The notes beneath the pieces were generated by a model. The model ran no database searches. It saw only the letters and a program-made list of their open reading frames with translations, and was not told where the DNA came from. 64,000 bases of DNA from Acetoanaerobium sticklandii (GTDB lineage: Bacteria; Bacillota; Clostridia; Peptostreptococcales; Filifactoraceae). The stretch spans positions 1,006,501-1,070,500 of the forward strand of contig NC_014614.1 in the NCBI RefSeq assembly GCF_000196455.1, given 5' to 3'. Below are positions 54,207-62,661 of the stretch, piece after piece. The position numbers and the translations under genes are program-made. Position 1 is the first letter of the stretch; each line of letters opens with the position of its first letter.

Positions 54207-55127
54207 TTATTCCTTGTATAAATTTGTCAATTCTTCACTTATAATACATGAGAGTCTAGCGTTGTTTTTTAGAATTTCACCTATATACTGCATAGTTTTA
54301 CCTTTTGTGTAACTGTCTATTTCTTCTATCATATATGAAGTGAAGTCTTTTCTATCTATATGTGACTGCCTTGCTTTTTCTAGTGCCATTTTCACATAGC
54401 TTTCCATAGTTTCTCTATCAATAACGCATGCAGGAGGAACAGGATTAGCAACTATTACTCCACCTTTTATTCCTAGATTCCATTTTGTATCAATCAAGCT
54501 AGCAATTTCTTTAGGGTGGTCTATTCTATACTCTACCTTGAGGCGGTCGTCCAATACATAAAAAGCTGGAAAAATATCTGTAGTATATCCTACAACAGGT
54601 ACACCGTATGTTTTTAGATATTCCAAAGTCAATGGTATATCAAAAATGTAGTTTACTCCCGAACAAACTACAGCTACATTTGTAGATGAGAGTTCTTGTA
54701 AATCAGAGGATATATCAAAATTTTCAACTGCACCTCTGTGAACTCCGCCAATAGCAGCTGTTGACAGAACTCTTATTCCAGCAAGTTTGGAAATAAAAAG
54801 AGCTGCAGCTGAAGTAAGCGTCCCAGAAAGCTTTTGGGATATAAAATAGGAAATATCTCTTGTTGAGATTTTAGGTGCGTGATCCATGCTGAGAAGATAT
54901 GCTATTTCAGATGAAGTAAGACCTGCGATTAGCTTTCCATCAATAATTCCTAGAGTTGCTGGGTAAGCTCCACTGCTTTTTATTATATCTTCAATCTCCA
55001 TTGCTAAATTTAAGCTCTGTGGATAAGGAACTACCTTTGATATACTATTTAATTCTAAACCCACTACAGGTTTATTTGAGCGAATTATTTTTTCTAAGTT
55101 TTTTTCTATAAAAAGATATTTATTCAT
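54207..55127 (-). CDS. Pseudouridine-5'-phosphate glycosidase-like protein, catalytic Lys replaced
   Basis: A 306-residue homologue of PsuG, which splits pseudouridine 5'-phosphate to uracil and ribose 5-phosphate. Long conserved parts are visible (PVVGLE with Glu25, SAAIGGVHRG-like IGGVHRGAVENFDISSDLQEL, VPVVGYTTD, GGVIVANPVP). By comparison with E. coli PsuG from memory, Glu31 (here Glu25), Lys93 (Lys86) and Asp149 (Asp142) are kept, but the Schiff-base Lys166 is Asn159 in VVCSGVNYIFDI. SHG of the substrate loop is SKV and TGGIGG is TAAIGG. It may be inactive or have a new substrate. There is no psuK next to it. Confidence 0.78.
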   Translation of the reverse strand: MNKYLFIEKNLEKIIRSNKPVVGLELNSISKVVPYPQSLNLAMEIEDIIKSSGAYPATLGIIDGKLIAGLTSSEIAYLLSMDHAPKISTRDISYFISQKLSGTLTSAAALFISKLAGIRVLSTAAIGGVHRGAVENFDISSDLQELSSTNVAVVCSGVNYIFDIPLTLEYLKTYGVPVVGYTTDIFPAFYVLDDRLKVEYRIDHPKEIASLIDTKWNLGIKGGVIVANPVPPACVIDRETMESYVKMALEKARQSHIDRKDFTSYMIEEIDSYTKGKTMQYIGEILKNNARLSCIISEELTNLYKE

Positions 55128-55236
55128 AAAAAAACCCCCTTAACATGTCGATTTTCATTTAAGCTAGCGGCATATTAGTTATTATACCTTTAAACTGTGA
55201 ATGAAAACAAAACAAAAATGCTAAGAGGGATATTTT

Positions 55237-56475
55237 TTAGGCTGCTTGATTTAACCTTTTTGAATCTTGAGGATTTTTTGTTATTAGTGATATTCCTATT
55301 GCAAATATAAGTAGTCCAGCAGATATAAGATATGCAAGATTGTATGAACCTGTGCTATCGACTATGACAGCTGCCATAATAGGGCCTATAGTTCCACTTA
55401 TACCCCAAGCTGTATATAAAACGCCATAATTTCCGCCGAAGTTTTTTACTCCATAAAAATCTGCAGTAAGAGATGGGAAAAGGCTGAGCAGTGAACCATA
55501 GCCTATACCTGCTAACATAGTTCCTATAGTAATTCCGATTGGGTTTACATAGCTAGCAAATAACAACATATTTATGCCTTGTATAGCAAGGACTAAAGTA
55601 AGTGTACGTATACGACCGATTTTATCTGAAATAAGACCTGCTCCTATACGACCTAGTGCATTGAATATAGCTAACAATCCAACTAAAAAGAACCCTTTAT
55701 CCCATGAAGCCTGCTCCAAAGAAATGGCAGCTAGATTTCCTATTATCATCAGGCCAGCTGATGATGACAGGGCAAACATTATCCATAAAAAATAAAATTC
55801 TTTAGTTTTAATTATGCCCTTCCAATCAAAATCAGCTACTGGTTTTGATTTAGGAGCGTTTGAGTTTTTCATATTTTTTGGCTCTTCAGGGACATAACCC
55901 TCAGGAGGGTTTTTAATTAGCTGAGCTATTCCAGTTCCAACGATTAATATGAAAATACCAAGTATTAAAAAAGTTCTAGAAATACCAAATGATGAAATTA
56001 GAGCTGTGGTAATAGGAGCTATGTAAAGAGAAGCAAGACCCATACCACTTACAACTATTCCAGTAACCATACCTTTTTTTGCTGGATGAAACCATTTTAA
56101 TGCTGGGGGAGTTACTGAAGCATAAGCAAAACCTATTCCACCTCCAGTTATTATTCCATATGACAATACTATTATTGCAGGATTTGTTGTAAAACTTGAT
56201 AAGATAAGACCTAAAGCTGTAAATATAGTTCCAAGTATAACGATTTTCTTTGGGCCATATTTGTCTTGAAGCTTTCCTGCAACAAGAAGAGTAAGAGCCC
56301 ATACTAAAATAGCAACTGTGTAAGGCAGTGAAGCTTCACTGTTTGACCAATTCAAATCAGCAACTAGTGACTTTTTAATAACGCTCCAAGAATATAAAAC
56401 TCCGATAGTTAGATTTACGCCAAGGCCAGCTAATAATACTGTCCAAGCCTGTTTTGCTAAACTTTTGTTTTCCAT
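55237..56475 (-). CDS. OFA-family major facilitator transporter
   Basis: A 412-residue MFS protein with 12 predicted hydrophobic segments. It shows GVLYSWSVIKKSL, KLQDKYGPKKIV (the loop 2-3 motif), GGGIGFAYASVTPPALKWF and GRIGAGLISDKIGR, as in the oxalate/formate antiporter family. Members of this group carry formate, oxalate or other carboxylates. The ATG at 56475 follows GGAGG by 8 bp. The upstream promoter has a 19-bp spacer and faces a divergent MerR gene, so induction by that regulator is likely. Confidence 0.85.
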   Translation of the reverse strand: MENKSLAKQAWTVLLAGLGVNLTIGVLYSWSVIKKSLVADLNWSNSEASLPYTVAILVWALTLLVAGKLQDKYGPKKIVILGTIFTALGLILSSFTTNPAIIVLSYGIITGGGIGFAYASVTPPALKWFHPAKKGMVTGIVVSGMGLASLYIAPITTALISSFGISRTFLILGIFILIVGTGIAQLIKNPPEGYVPEEPKNMKNSNAPKSKPVADFDWKGIIKTKEFYFLWIMFALSSSAGLMIIGNLAAISLEQASWDKGFFLVGLLAIFNALGRIGAGLISDKIGRIRTLTLVLAIQGINMLLFASYVNPIGITIGTMLAGIGYGSLLSLFPSLTADFYGVKNFGGNYGVLYTAWGISGTIGPIMAAVIVDSTGSYNLAYLISAGLLIFAIGISLITKNPQDSKRLNQAA

Positions 56476-56516
56476 CAAACGACCTCCATATAATATCAAA
56501 AAATAAATGTGAGTTG

Positions 56517-56547
56517 ATTATAAACTTTAGAGTTACTCAAAGGTCAA
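56517..56547 (-). promoter_or_regulatory. MerR-type promoter of the OFA transporter gene
   Basis: On the minus strand TTGACC (56547-56542) and TATAAT (56522-56517) are separated by 19 bp. An imperfect dyad CTTTGAGT/ACTCTAAAG fills the spacer. Over-long spacers of 19-20 bp with an internal dyad are the mark of promoters twisted open by MerR activators. The divergent MerR gene starts at 56647. Confidence 0.7.
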
Positions 56548-56646
56548 ATATTTTTTTACAAAAAAAGTATATTGAGTTTTTTTATAGCTGAATTTAAAGT
56601 ATAATAATCCAAATAATAGATATAATCACAAGCAAAGGAGAGGTTT

Positions 56647-57465
56647 ATGAAAGAAAAGTTCATGATTGGAGAATTGGCCAAACTTTTTAATATAAGCACG
56701 GATACTATTAGACATTATGACAAAAAAGGTTTATTAAAACCTCAGTGCAACAAAGATAACTCCTATAGGTATTATGATGTGAGAGATTTTTTTAAGCTTA
56801 GTAGGATACTTTTTTTTAAAAGCTTGGATATCTCTCTTGAAGATATAAAAAATTACCTCCATAATAAAAACACTGAGAATCTTCTGGTTCTTTTGAAGAA
56901 AAAAGAGAAGGAGGCCCATGCAAAGGTTCAGCACTGGAGCGCTTTAGAAAATAAGATTAAGACAAAAATACAGATAATAGAATCAGCCCAAAAAGATTTA
57001 GACATAGTGAGACTAAAGATGATGCCAGCTAGAAGTGGTATTTTTCTGAGAATAAAGCAAAAAGATGACCATTATGAAACTAAAAAAATGTTTAGTGACA
57101 ACAAACAATATATAGCTATGAGTTCATGGCTTGTTGATGGGCAGATATACACTTCTCTTGAAAAAGAAGATTTGGAAAAAGGTATTTTTAATAAGTTTAG
57201 CTATTTTATTGAGCTTCCATTCGCTGAAGATATATTAAAATCCGATATAATAACTTTACCTAAAGGTGAATATGCATGCATTAGTTTCTTAGGACCATAT
57301 AGAGAAATGCATAAGCATTATGAAATTTTAATTCATTGGATTTCAAACCATGGCTATAAAATTACAGGAAACTCAATAGAAAAAAACATCGTAGACTATG
57401 ATTTTTCTGATTCTGAAGAAGAATACATATCTGAAATACAAATCCCTGTAATGAAAATTAAATAA
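56647..57465 (+). CDS. MerR-family activator with GyrI-like effector domain
   Basis: A 272-residue regulator. The N-terminal winged helix (about 6-75) reads GELAKLFNISTDTIRHYDKKGLLKP and YRYYDVRDFF. A long coiled coil follows (about 80-125). The C-terminal half resembles the GyrI-like ligand-binding domain of BmrR-type multidrug regulators (about 130-272). The likely target is the promoter of the divergent transporter gene. AAAGGAGAGG precedes the ATG. Confidence 0.85.
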   Translation: MKEKFMIGELAKLFNISTDTIRHYDKKGLLKPQCNKDNSYRYYDVRDFFKLSRILFFKSLDISLEDIKNYLHNKNTENLLVLLKKKEKEAHAKVQHWSALENKIKTKIQIIESAQKDLDIVRLKMMPARSGIFLRIKQKDDHYETKKMFSDNKQYIAMSSWLVDGQIYTSLEKEDLEKGIFNKFSYFIELPFAEDILKSDIITLPKGEYACISFLGPYREMHKHYEILIHWISNHGYKITGNSIEKNIVDYDFSDSEEEYISEIQIPVMKIK

Positions 57466-57797
57466 TGTAAAACAAAGCATTGAAAACATAAAAAATAGAA
57501 ATTTTATAAAAAAATTACAAAATAAAATTATCGGAAAATAAAGAAAATTGGATAAAATTAATTATTTGAAATTTTAAAAAATATACTGGAAAACATTTGA
57601 CACAATTATTATGCTAGTATTATACTAACTGTGTAGATAATAACCACCTTTGTAGTACAATAAATGTTTATTTTATTTTTATTGGGTATATAATATTAGG
57701 TGAGAGAGATTATCACCTACCTATTATTTTAAATATGGTAGCTTGGTATAACAAAATTTTCAAAGTTATGGAAAAAAATAAAATTGAGGTGACTGTA
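57466..57797 (+). other. Regulatory region upstream of arcA
   Basis: About 330 bp without a gene. It holds a promoter (57597-57626), a TAGTATTATACTA palindrome over its -10 (57615-57627), a second TATAAT at 57689-57694, and a leader hairpin with AGGTGA/TCACCT arms near 57697-57722, followed by TATTATTTT. No clear ArgR box is seen. Confidence 0.5.
57597..57626 (+). promoter_or_regulatory. Promoter of the arc operon
   Basis: TTGACA at 57597-57602 and TATACT at 57621-57626 are 18 bp apart. The -10 lies inside the 13-bp palindrome TAGTATTATACTA (57615-57627), which may bind a regulator. Confidence 0.65.
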
Positions 57798-59030
57798 ATG
57801 GAAGACAAGAAGGTTCTTAATGTTTATTCAGAAATTGGTAAACTAAAGACTGTACTGCTTCACAGACCAGGAAAAGAAATTGAGAATCTTACACCAGATC
57901 TTATGGATAGACTGTTGTTTGATGATATTCCTTACTTGGAAGTAGCCAGACAAGAGCATGATGCTTTTGCCAAAATTTTATCCGACAATGGAGTAGAGGT
58001 ACTTTATTTGGAGGATTTAGCAGCAGAGGCAATCGAAGATGCTAGTGTAAAAGAAAGATTTGTAGATGAATTTATTAAAGAAGCTGGTATTCTTGGTGAG
58101 AAGAAAAAACAGCTAGTAAAAGAACTCCTATTAAATTGCAAAACAAATAGAGAATTAGTTGACAAAATGATGGAAGGAATCAGAAAATCTGAACTTCCAA
58201 ATTACAATGCAACTTCTCTTGCTGACATGGTGGACTCAGGCTATCCTTTCGTCGCAGACCCTATGCCTAATCTATATTTCACGCGAGATCCTTTTGCTAC
58301 TATTGGCTCTGGAATTTCGTTAAATCACATGCGCACTGTTACAAGAAACAGAGAAACTTTATTTGCAAAGTATATCTTTGAAAATCATCCACGCTTTAAA
58401 GATAGTGATGTTCCTAAATGGTTTGACAGGGATGACAACACTTCATTAGAAGGTGGAGATGAGCTTGTACTTAATAAAGAAGTACTTGCTATAGGTATTT
58501 CTGAGAGAACAGATGCTGCTTCTATCGAAAAAATGGCAAAACGTATTTTTGATAAGGATGAGAGCTTTAAAACAGTTTTAGCTTTCCATATACCTAATAA
58601 AAGGGCGTTTATGCATCTAGATACAGTTTTCACAATGATTGATTTTGACAAATTCACAATACATCCTGAAATCGAAGGACCTCTTACAGTATATGCTATC
58701 AGTAGGGGAGAAGGTAACAGTATAAAAATCCAAAAAGAAACTCAAGAGCTAGATAAGGTATTGGCAAAATATCTTGAAGTTGAAAAAGTTACTTTAATCC
58801 GTTGTGGCGGCGGAGATATGATTGATGCCGCTAGAGAGCAGTGGAATGATGGATCTAATACTCTTGCAATTGCTCCAGGTGAAGTAGTTGTTTATTCTAG
58901 AAATCACGTAACAAATAAATTGCTTGAGGAAGCTGGAGTGAAACTTCATATCATGCCATCGAGTGAGCTTTCAAGAGGTAGAGGCGGTCCACGCTGCATG
59001 TCTATGCCTTTATACAGAGAAAATCTATAA
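57798..59030 (+). CDS. arcA: Arginine deiminase
   Basis: A 410-residue enzyme that hydrolyses arginine to citrulline and ammonia, the first step of the arginine deiminase pathway. The nucleophile is Cys400 in RCMSMPL. FTRDPFA, HLDTVFTMI and CGGGDMI hold the catalytic His, Asp and Glu network. I use the ATG at 57798, with GAGGTGA 6 bp upstream. A longer frame from 57735 adds 21 residues without a ribosome binding site. The length is that of the usual enzyme. It leads arcA-argF-arcC. Confidence 0.96.
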   Translation: MEDKKVLNVYSEIGKLKTVLLHRPGKEIENLTPDLMDRLLFDDIPYLEVARQEHDAFAKILSDNGVEVLYLEDLAAEAIEDASVKERFVDEFIKEAGILGEKKKQLVKELLLNCKTNRELVDKMMEGIRKSELPNYNATSLADMVDSGYPFVADPMPNLYFTRDPFATIGSGISLNHMRTVTRNRETLFAKYIFENHPRFKDSDVPKWFDRDDNTSLEGGDELVLNKEVLAIGISERTDAASIEKMAKRIFDKDESFKTVLAFHIPNKRAFMHLDTVFTMIDFDKFTIHPEIEGPLTVYAISRGEGNSIKIQKETQELDKVLAKYLEVEKVTLIRCGGGDMIDAAREQWNDGSNTLAIAPGEVVVYSRNHVTNKLLEEAGVKLHIMPSSELSRGRGGPRCMSMPLYRENL

Positions 59031-59102
59031 TACACTTAAACTTAGGCTTGCCTATAGAATAATAATAATAATTTTTAATTTAAAAATTGGAGGGAATACA
59101 AT

Positions 59103-60101
59103 ATGCCAGTAAGTCTTAAAGGAAGAAGTTTTTTAACATTAAAGCATTTTACACCAGAAGAAATCAACTATCTTTTAGATCTATCAGCTGATTTAAAAGC
59201 GAAAAAAAGAGCAGGCATTAAAGGGAATCTACTTGAAGGTAAAAACGTAGTTTTACTATTTGAAAAAACCTCAACAAGAACTAGATGCGCATTTGAAGTT
59301 GGAGTACTTGATGAAGGTGGTCATGTTACATTCTTAGGTTCTGGCGATAGTCAAATGGGTAAAAAGGAATCAATCGAAGATACAGCTAAAGTACTTGGAA
59401 GATTTTATGATGGTATTGAGTTTAGAGGATTTAAGCAGGAGACAGTAGAAATTTTAGCAGCAAATGCAGGAGTTCCAGTGTGGAATGGTCTTACTGACCT
59501 TTATCACCCAACTCAAATTTTAGCTGACTTTTTAACTATCAAAGAGCATGTTGCTAAGCCACTTAACAAAGTTAAATTTGTTTATGCTGGAGATGCAAGA
59601 AATAACATGGGTAACTCTTTAATGATAGGTGCAGCAAAAATGGGTATGGAGTTCTGGGGTCTTGCGCCAAAAGAATTATGGCCATCAGAAGAGTTAGTTG
59701 CCGAAATGAAAGAAGTTGCTAAGGAAACTGGAGCATCTATTAACTTCAGTGAGAATGTTGATGATGTAAAAAATGCTGATGTTATTTATACTGATGTATG
59801 GGTTTCTATGGGTGAAGAGGCTATGTTTGAAGAAAGAATCAAGCAGCTTAAGCCTTACCAAGTTAACATGGATATGATTAAGAAGACAGAAAACCCAGAT
59901 GTTCTATTCTTACATTGCTTACCAGCTTTCCATGATTTAAACACAACAGTAGGTAAAGATATCTATGAGAAGTTTGGACTTGAGTCTATGGAAGTTACTG
60001 ATGAAGTTTTCAGAAGCAGACATTCAAAAGTATTTGATGAGGCTGAAAACAGAATGCATACTATAAAAGCTGTAATGGTTGCAACTATAGGAAACTTATA
60101 A
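59103..60101 (+). CDS. argF: Ornithine carbamoyltransferase, catabolic
   Basis: A 332-residue enzyme that phosphorolyses citrulline to ornithine and carbamoyl phosphate in this pathway. It has the carbamoyl-phosphate loop STRTRCAFE near residue 57, YHPTQILADF, and the ornithine site FLHCLPAFHD. Position between arcA and arcC shows the catabolic role, although the sequence alone does not separate it from the anabolic enzyme. GGAGGG precedes the ATG. Confidence 0.93.
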   Translation: MPVSLKGRSFLTLKHFTPEEINYLLDLSADLKAKKRAGIKGNLLEGKNVVLLFEKTSTRTRCAFEVGVLDEGGHVTFLGSGDSQMGKKESIEDTAKVLGRFYDGIEFRGFKQETVEILAANAGVPVWNGLTDLYHPTQILADFLTIKEHVAKPLNKVKFVYAGDARNNMGNSLMIGAAKMGMEFWGLAPKELWPSEELVAEMKEVAKETGASINFSENVDDVKNADVIYTDVWVSMGEEAMFEERIKQLKPYQVNMDMIKKTENPDVLFLHCLPAFHDLNTTVGKDIYEKFGLESMEVTDEVFRSRHSKVFDEAENRMHTIKAVMVATIGNL

Positions 60102-60126
60102 GATTAATCGATTAAATAAAAAAACT

Positions 60127-60153
60127 AAAAGCAGGGGAGTTTTCCCTGCTTTT
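60127..60153 (+). terminator. Weak terminator or stabiliser between argF and arcC
   Basis: AAAAGCAGGG (60127-60136) pairs with CCCTGCTTTT (60144-60153), with a 7-nt loop. The T run is short (TTTTATAG), so read-through into arcC is expected. Confidence 0.6.
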
Positions 60154-60191
60154 ATAGACTTAAATTATGTATAAAACTAGGAGGAAAATGA

Positions 60192-61127
60192 ATGAAAGAT
60201 AAAATTGTTGTTGCACTAGGAGGAAACGCCCTTGGAAATACACCTGAGGAGCAAATTCAAGCTGTAAGACATACAGCAAAGCCAATCGTGGATTTGATAG
60301 CTGATGGTCATGAGGTTATAATAGCCCATGGCAACGGACCACAGGTAGGTATGATAAATCTTGCTATGGATGTAGCTTCAAAATCATCTGCGGCTACTCC
60401 AGAAATGCCATTTCCAGAGTGTGGAGCTATGAGCCAAGGTTATATAGGCTACCATCTTCAAAATGCGATTAGAGAAGAACTACTTGAAAGAGATATGCAA
60501 ATCCCAGTAGCTACTGTAGTTACTCAAGTAATAGTAGATAAAAATGATTCAGCATTTGAAAACCCAACTAAACCTGTTGGAGCTTTTTACTCTAAAGAAG
60601 AGGCAGAAAAGCTAATGACAGAAAAGGGCTTTGTAATGAAAGAGGATGCAGGTAGAGGCTATAGAAGAGTAGTTGCTTCACCACTTCCTATAGACGTAGC
60701 TGAAAAAGAAACAATAAAGACCCTAGTTGACAACAATCAAGTAGTTATTGCTGTTGGAGGAGGAGGAATTCCTGTTTATGCTGAAGGCAATAAATTAATT
60801 GGAATTCCTGCAGTTATTGATAAGGATTTTGCTTCAGCAAAGCTTGCTGAAATTTTAGATGCAGATTATTTGATTATTCTTACAGCAGTAGAGCAAGTTG
60901 CTATTAATTTTGGAAAAGAAAACGAGCAGTGGCTTTCAACTTTAACTATAAGTGAAGCTGAGAAATATATTGAAGAAGGACATTTTGCTCCTGGCTCAAT
61001 GCTTCCAAAAGTTAAGGCGGCTATATCTTTTGCTGAGTCAAAGGAAGGTAGAAAAGCTCTTATTACATCACTAGAAAAAGCATCTGCAGGGATTGCAGGA
61101 CAGACAGGGACAAGAATAGTAAAATAG
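60192..61127 (+). CDS. arcC: Carbamate kinase
   Basis: A 311-residue kinase that makes ATP from carbamoyl phosphate and ADP, the energy-yielding step of the arginine pathway. It shows VVALGGNALGN, AHGNGPQVGMI, PVGAFYS, GRGYRRVVASP, VVIAVGGGGIPVY and VDKDFASAKLAE-like IDKDFASAKLAE. Length fits the family. AGGAGGA precedes the ATG. A terminator follows. Confidence 0.95.
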   Translation: MKDKIVVALGGNALGNTPEEQIQAVRHTAKPIVDLIADGHEVIIAHGNGPQVGMINLAMDVASKSSAATPEMPFPECGAMSQGYIGYHLQNAIREELLERDMQIPVATVVTQVIVDKNDSAFENPTKPVGAFYSKEEAEKLMTEKGFVMKEDAGRGYRRVVASPLPIDVAEKETIKTLVDNNQVVIAVGGGGIPVYAEGNKLIGIPAVIDKDFASAKLAEILDADYLIILTAVEQVAINFGKENEQWLSTLTISEAEKYIEEGHFAPGSMLPKVKAAISFAESKEGRKALITSLEKASAGIAGQTGTRIVK

Positions 61128-61141
61128 TATATAATGTAGTG

Positions 61142-61170
61142 AAAGGGAAGAGAAATCTTCCCTTTTATTT
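61142..61170 (+). terminator. Intrinsic terminator of the arc operon
   Basis: AAAGGGAAGA (61142-61151) pairs with TCTTCCCTTT (61156-61165), with a 4-nt loop, followed by TATTT. Confidence 0.75.
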
Positions 61171-61246
61171 AAAATAGAGTTGTTATGATTTTAAATGATT
61201 AAAACCATAACAATTTTATTTTATAAAAATTTAAGGAGGAGCCATT

Positions 61247-62050
61247 TTGGATCAGGAAAGAATAATAGAAAAAATGATGGATTTTGGACTAAATAAATAT
61301 GAAGCTAAGGCCTATGTAGCTCTAATTAAAAATCCTGAAGTTACTGCGTATGAACTAAGTAAAGATTCTGGCGTTCCCCAAGCTAAAATATATGAAACTA
61401 TGAGTAAGCTTTTGTCAAAAAATCTAGTTAATATAATTGGAGATAACCCTACAAAATATATCCCCGTTGATTTTGATGCATTTTTAGATACGTACAAAGA
61501 AAATGTTGAGTATTCTGTAGATTATCTAAAAAAGAATATAAAAAATTTAAGCCAATCACAAAAAGTATCATATCTATGGCATTTAGAAGGAAGAGATAAT
61601 ATTTTCCAAAAGATAAAAAACATGATACCTAAAGCAAATTCATTTTTATATTTAGAAGCTTGGGCTGAAGAATTTGATTTTTTTGCGGATGAGCTTAAAG
61701 AAGTGGAAAGTAAAGGAATAGAAATTGTGAGCGTTATCTACGGAGATACTAAAAATGATATAGGTATTATGCATTTTCATGAGATGGAAGGGCTTGAAAA
61801 GCAAGTAGAGGAAGTTGGAAGGTGGTTTACACTTGTTGTAGATGGAGCAGAGTCTTTATTTGCTGTCTTTGTTGAAAAAGGAATAGATCAAGGAATATGG
61901 ACAGAGAATAAGGCGTTTATGCTCATGGCAGAGTCGTTTATTTCACATGATATTTTTATCGCTGAAATATATAAAATGCATAAGCTAGAACTGGATAAAG
62001 AGTTTGGACCCAATATGCAACATATAAGGAAGTACGTAAAAACCAAATAA
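61247..62050 (+). CDS. TrmB-family transcriptional regulator
   Basis: A 267-residue regulator. The N-terminal winged helix (about 5-75) reads FGLNKYEAKAYVALIKN and LSKDSGVPQAKIYETMSKLLSKNLV, as in TrmB-type proteins first known as sugar-responsive regulators. The rest (about 100-250) is an effector-binding region with YLEAWAEE and WFTLVVDG. The start is TTG at 61247, with AAGGAGGAG upstream. Its place after the arc operon suggests control of amino-acid catabolism, but this is not shown by the sequence. Confidence 0.8.
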   Translation: MDQERIIEKMMDFGLNKYEAKAYVALIKNPEVTAYELSKDSGVPQAKIYETMSKLLSKNLVNIIGDNPTKYIPVDFDAFLDTYKENVEYSVDYLKKNIKNLSQSQKVSYLWHLEGRDNIFQKIKNMIPKANSFLYLEAWAEEFDFFADELKEVESKGIEIVSVIYGDTKNDIGIMHFHEMEGLEKQVEEVGRWFTLVVDGAESLFAVFVEKGIDQGIWTENKAFMLMAESFISHDIFIAEIYKMHKLELDKEFGPNMQHIRKYVKTK

Positions 62051-62125
62051 TGTCGAATGTTTTTACATTATTATTGCAAAATGAGACACTATAAAATAAT
62101 TATTTTATAAATCTTGTTTTATTTA

Positions 62126-62198
62126 TTGACAACGCTTATGCACTTGGATTATAATTAAAATTTACAAATTTGACAATTACTCTCTGCTGTGCTATTAT
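62126..62198 (+). promoter_or_regulatory. Tandem promoters of veg
   Basis: Two near-consensus promoters lie in series: TTGACA (62126-62131) with TATAAT (62150-62155) at 18 bp, and TTGACA (62170-62175) with TATTAT (62193-62198) at 17 bp. The veg start at 62232 lies 34 bp after the second. Confidence 0.75.
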
Positions 62199-62231
62199 GT
62201 AAATAGTGATAATAGAGAAGAGGGTGATTTT

Positions 62232-62495
62232 TTGGCTACGAAACATACCTTAGAAGGAATAAGAAAGAGTATTGAAAAGCACCTGGGAAAAAAGATAATT
62301 CTAAAAGCTAACAAAGGCAGAAAAAAGATTATAGTTAGGGAAGGCATACTTGAAAATGCATATCCTAATGTTTTCGTTGTTAGGCTTGATGGAAACTACG
62401 AAACTACTACTAGAGTATCTTATAGCTATTCTGATGTACTTACATCTACAGTCAAACTCAAACTGAGTAAAAACGACTTAGCTAAACTTTCTTAG
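62232..62495 (+). CDS. veg: Veg family protein
   Basis: An 87-residue small protein of the Veg family, conserved in Firmicutes, with an SH3-like fold predicted. In B. subtilis it is linked to biofilm formation and stimulates sinR-controlled genes; the promoter there is one of the strongest. It shows LEGIRKSIEKHLGKKI and RVSYSYSDVLTSTVKL. The start is TTG at 62232 with AGAGGGTGA upstream. The order veg-ispE is common in Firmicutes. Confidence 0.9.
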   Translation: MATKHTLEGIRKSIEKHLGKKIILKANKGRKKIIVREGILENAYPNVFVVRLDGNYETTTRVSYSYSDVLTSTVKLKLSKNDLAKLS

Positions 62496-62509
62496 TATTA
62501 CTACATAAG

Positions 62510-62542
62510 AAACCCCTTTTATTAAGTTAAGAGGGGTTTTTT
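62510..62542 (+). terminator. Intrinsic terminator after veg
   Basis: AAACCCCTTTT (62510-62520) pairs with AAGAGGGGTTT with one bulged base, followed by T to 62542. It separates veg from ispE. Confidence 0.82.
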
Positions 62543-62661
62543 GTATGCAGAATTATTTTCGATTATAATTACAGTTTTTATGTATTTTGCAACTTTTGTA
62601 TAGTATAATGTTCTTATTGTATAAAAAATACATTATTATCAATTGTCCTTTTGGAGGAAGT

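Noticed and set aside
57735..57797. Longer N-terminus for arginine deiminase
   Set aside because: The extra 21 codons have no ribosome binding site and the family starts at about the ATG at 57798.
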